DNA from: Chloroflexota bacterium
Lineage (GTDB): Bacteria > Chloroflexota > Anaerolineae > B4-G1
DNA: 7,714 nucleotides
Assembly (NCBI GenBank): GCA_003648085.1
Contig: QMOC01000108.1
Location: forward strand, 1-7,714
Direction of reading: 5' to 3'
Shown: positions 6,668 through 7,714 of the stretch, piece after piece
Layout: each line of letters starts with the position of its first letter
Numbering within the stretch: the first letter of the stretch is position 1
Made by a program: the position numbers and the translations under genes
Notes under the pieces: model-generated
Database searches by the model: none
What the model was told of the DNA's origin: nothing
The model's input: the letters and a program-made list of their open reading frames with translations, nothing else

Positions 6668-7714
6668 ATGCCCACAGAGCAACGCCTACGTGCCATCTTC
6701 CTGGTTGGCCACTACTACTTGCTCTTTCAGAAGATAACAACGGGTGTGAAGTCGGTCGTCTGGAAGGCATTTCAGTGGCCAACAGGAGAACCCTTGAGAC
6801 CGGAGGTCGGAGTGGTCAGTCGCCCCCCCGAGGAGTATCTTGACTTGCTGAGCAGCGAATGGGATAGCCCCCTGATCCCGGCCTCTCTACCCGGAGAACC
6901 CGCAGGCGGACGATGGGTGGCTATCAAAGTGCCGAAAGTACCGCAGTATGGTCAGGAGATCCTTCGCGAAGCGGAGCAGCTGCGCAAGTTGAGCGGCCTT
7001 TCGATTCGCGAACGAGAGAGAGTGCAGGCCGTTGGAGTAATCGCTGGCCCTGAGCAGGTAGAGATGCTACCGATCCTGATCCTGGAGTGGGCGCCAGGAG
7101 TTCAACTGACCAATGTGCCGCCTTTTGATGATGAACTACAGGGGCTTACCGTCGGACTCCAACTGGCAGACTTCATAAAAAGGGCAGTGGTACTGCGCAA
7201 GACCATCCTGACAGATACTGTCAAATCGGATAGCATATTCTACGACGCCCGAACTGGTTCATTGATTCTCATAGACTGGAATACCGTGGGGGAACGCCCA
7301 GAGGACTTCCGAAATCAGACAGTGCCCATCTTGGGACAGACGCTCTACCGCTTGTTCACGGGCGCGTTGATCGAGTTTCAGGGCACTTCTTTCGACGTGG
7401 ATGGCTCAAGCATTGGTGACGATAGAGTGGCTACGCACTGGGACGGATTGACGTATGGCACACGTGCGTTGATCACCGCCTTTCTGCTGCGTAATGTGCC
7501 GGATGCTCGCCCAATGGCACTGGCATCTGAAGTCTTCGATCGCATCAAGGAGCAGATAGACCTGTGGGGAGCACCGGTCTCATCACTCCTCGCCCGCGCT
7601 CGTACGGAGACAGCGGACATCTGTCTGAACTGCTACGATCTTGCTTGGGGACTGGGAGCGGGTTTGACTGACGAAGATCAGCAACGGTACGACCAGGCCG
7701 TTCACCAGGTGCTC
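6668..7714 (+). CDS. Protein-kinase-fold protein, possibly a pseudokinase (3' end outside the window)
   Basis: From the ATG at 6668, 349 codons are open to the right edge with no stop. Kinase-fold landmarks appear in order. A degenerate glycine loop, ITTGVKSVVWKA (23-34), keeps only G26 of the usual glycines. A long insertion (about 37-82) precedes VAIKVPK with the beta-3 lysine K87. The helix C glutamate is probably E102 and the hinge LILEWAPG (137-144). The catalytic-loop equivalent TDTVKSDSIF (182-191) keeps K186 and D188, but HRD Asp aligns with T184 and the Asn with S189. IDWN (202-205) stands for DFG and retains the metal Asp D203. ILGQTLYRLFTG (221-232) matches the helix F region. It is probably cytoplasmic, with no signal peptide. 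Its place 19 bases after the VWA-tubulin gene suggests it modifies or scaffolds that complex. The fold is fairly sure; catalytic activity is doubtful. Confidence 0.82.
   Translation, partial: MPTEQRLRAIFLVGHYYLLFQKITTGVKSVVWKAFQWPTGEPLRPEVGVVSRPPEEYLDLLSSEWDSPLIPASLPGEPAGGRWVAIKVPKVPQYGQEILREAEQLRKLSGLSIRERERVQAVGVIAGPEQVEMLPILILEWAPGVQLTNVPPFDDELQGLTVGLQLADFIKRAVVLRKTILTDTVKSDSIFYDARTGSLILIDWNTVGERPEDFRNQTVPILGQTLYRLFTGALIEFQGTSFDVDGSSIGDDRVATHWDGLTYGTRALITAFLLRNVPDARPMALASEVFDRIKEQIDLWGAPVSSLLARARTETADICLNCYDLAWGLGAGLTDEDQQRYDQAVHQVL

Noticed and set aside
6258..6782. 174-codon open frame on the minus strand spanning the second and third genes
   Set aside because: Its product is a low-complexity Ser/Arg/Pro-rich translation, it overlaps two well-supported + strand genes, and it crosses their ribosome binding site.
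6823..6829. Run of seven C in the kinase-like gene as a possible frameshift or phase-variable tract
   Set aside because: Kinase-like motifs before and after the run are in the same frame, so no frameshift is present here. Seven bases alone is weak evidence for phase variation.

Overview
The window holds three co-directional genes on the + strand and almost nothing else. Base composition is moderately GC-rich with G/C-favoured third positions (by eye, not computed). Large tubulin-like proteins of this kind, beside von Willebrand factor A (VWA) and kinase-like proteins, are best known to me from filamentous or multicellular bacteria, especially Chloroflexota. That group is my best guess for the source, held with modest confidence because no taxonomic marker gene is present.

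Layout. (1) Positions 3-2036 hold the 3' part of a gene whose reading frame is open to the left edge. The visible protein is soluble and coil-rich, and its C-terminal domain is recognisably paralogous to the C-terminus of the next protein. (2) Positions 2037-2115 are a 79-base gap with a strong perfect hairpin just after the stop codon. (3) Positions 2116-6648 encode a 1510-residue membrane protein. It has, in order, a signal peptide, a VWA domain with an apparently complete MIDAS metal site, a beta-sandwich-like segment, a Cys/Pro juxtamembrane linker, a transmembrane helix, a cytoplasmic tubulin/FtsZ-like GTPase-type domain, a coil-rich region broken by a two-helix membrane hairpin, and the shared C-terminal domain. 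(4) Positions 6668-7714 hold the 5' part of a protein-kinase-fold gene that runs off the right edge, with a good ribosome binding site 19 bases after the previous stop. Its kinase lysine is present, but the HRD aspartate and the following asparagine are replaced, so it may be a pseudokinase or a strongly divergent kinase.

Working model (inference). The central protein could couple an event outside the membrane, sensed by the metal-binding VWA domain, to a cytoplasmic tubulin-like NTPase. The gene-1 product would be a soluble partner that shares the C-terminal domain, and the kinase-like protein would be a signalling or scaffold component. I see no RNA genes, CRISPR arrays, insertion sequences or attachment sites. 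Long minus-strand open frames are shadows of these genes.
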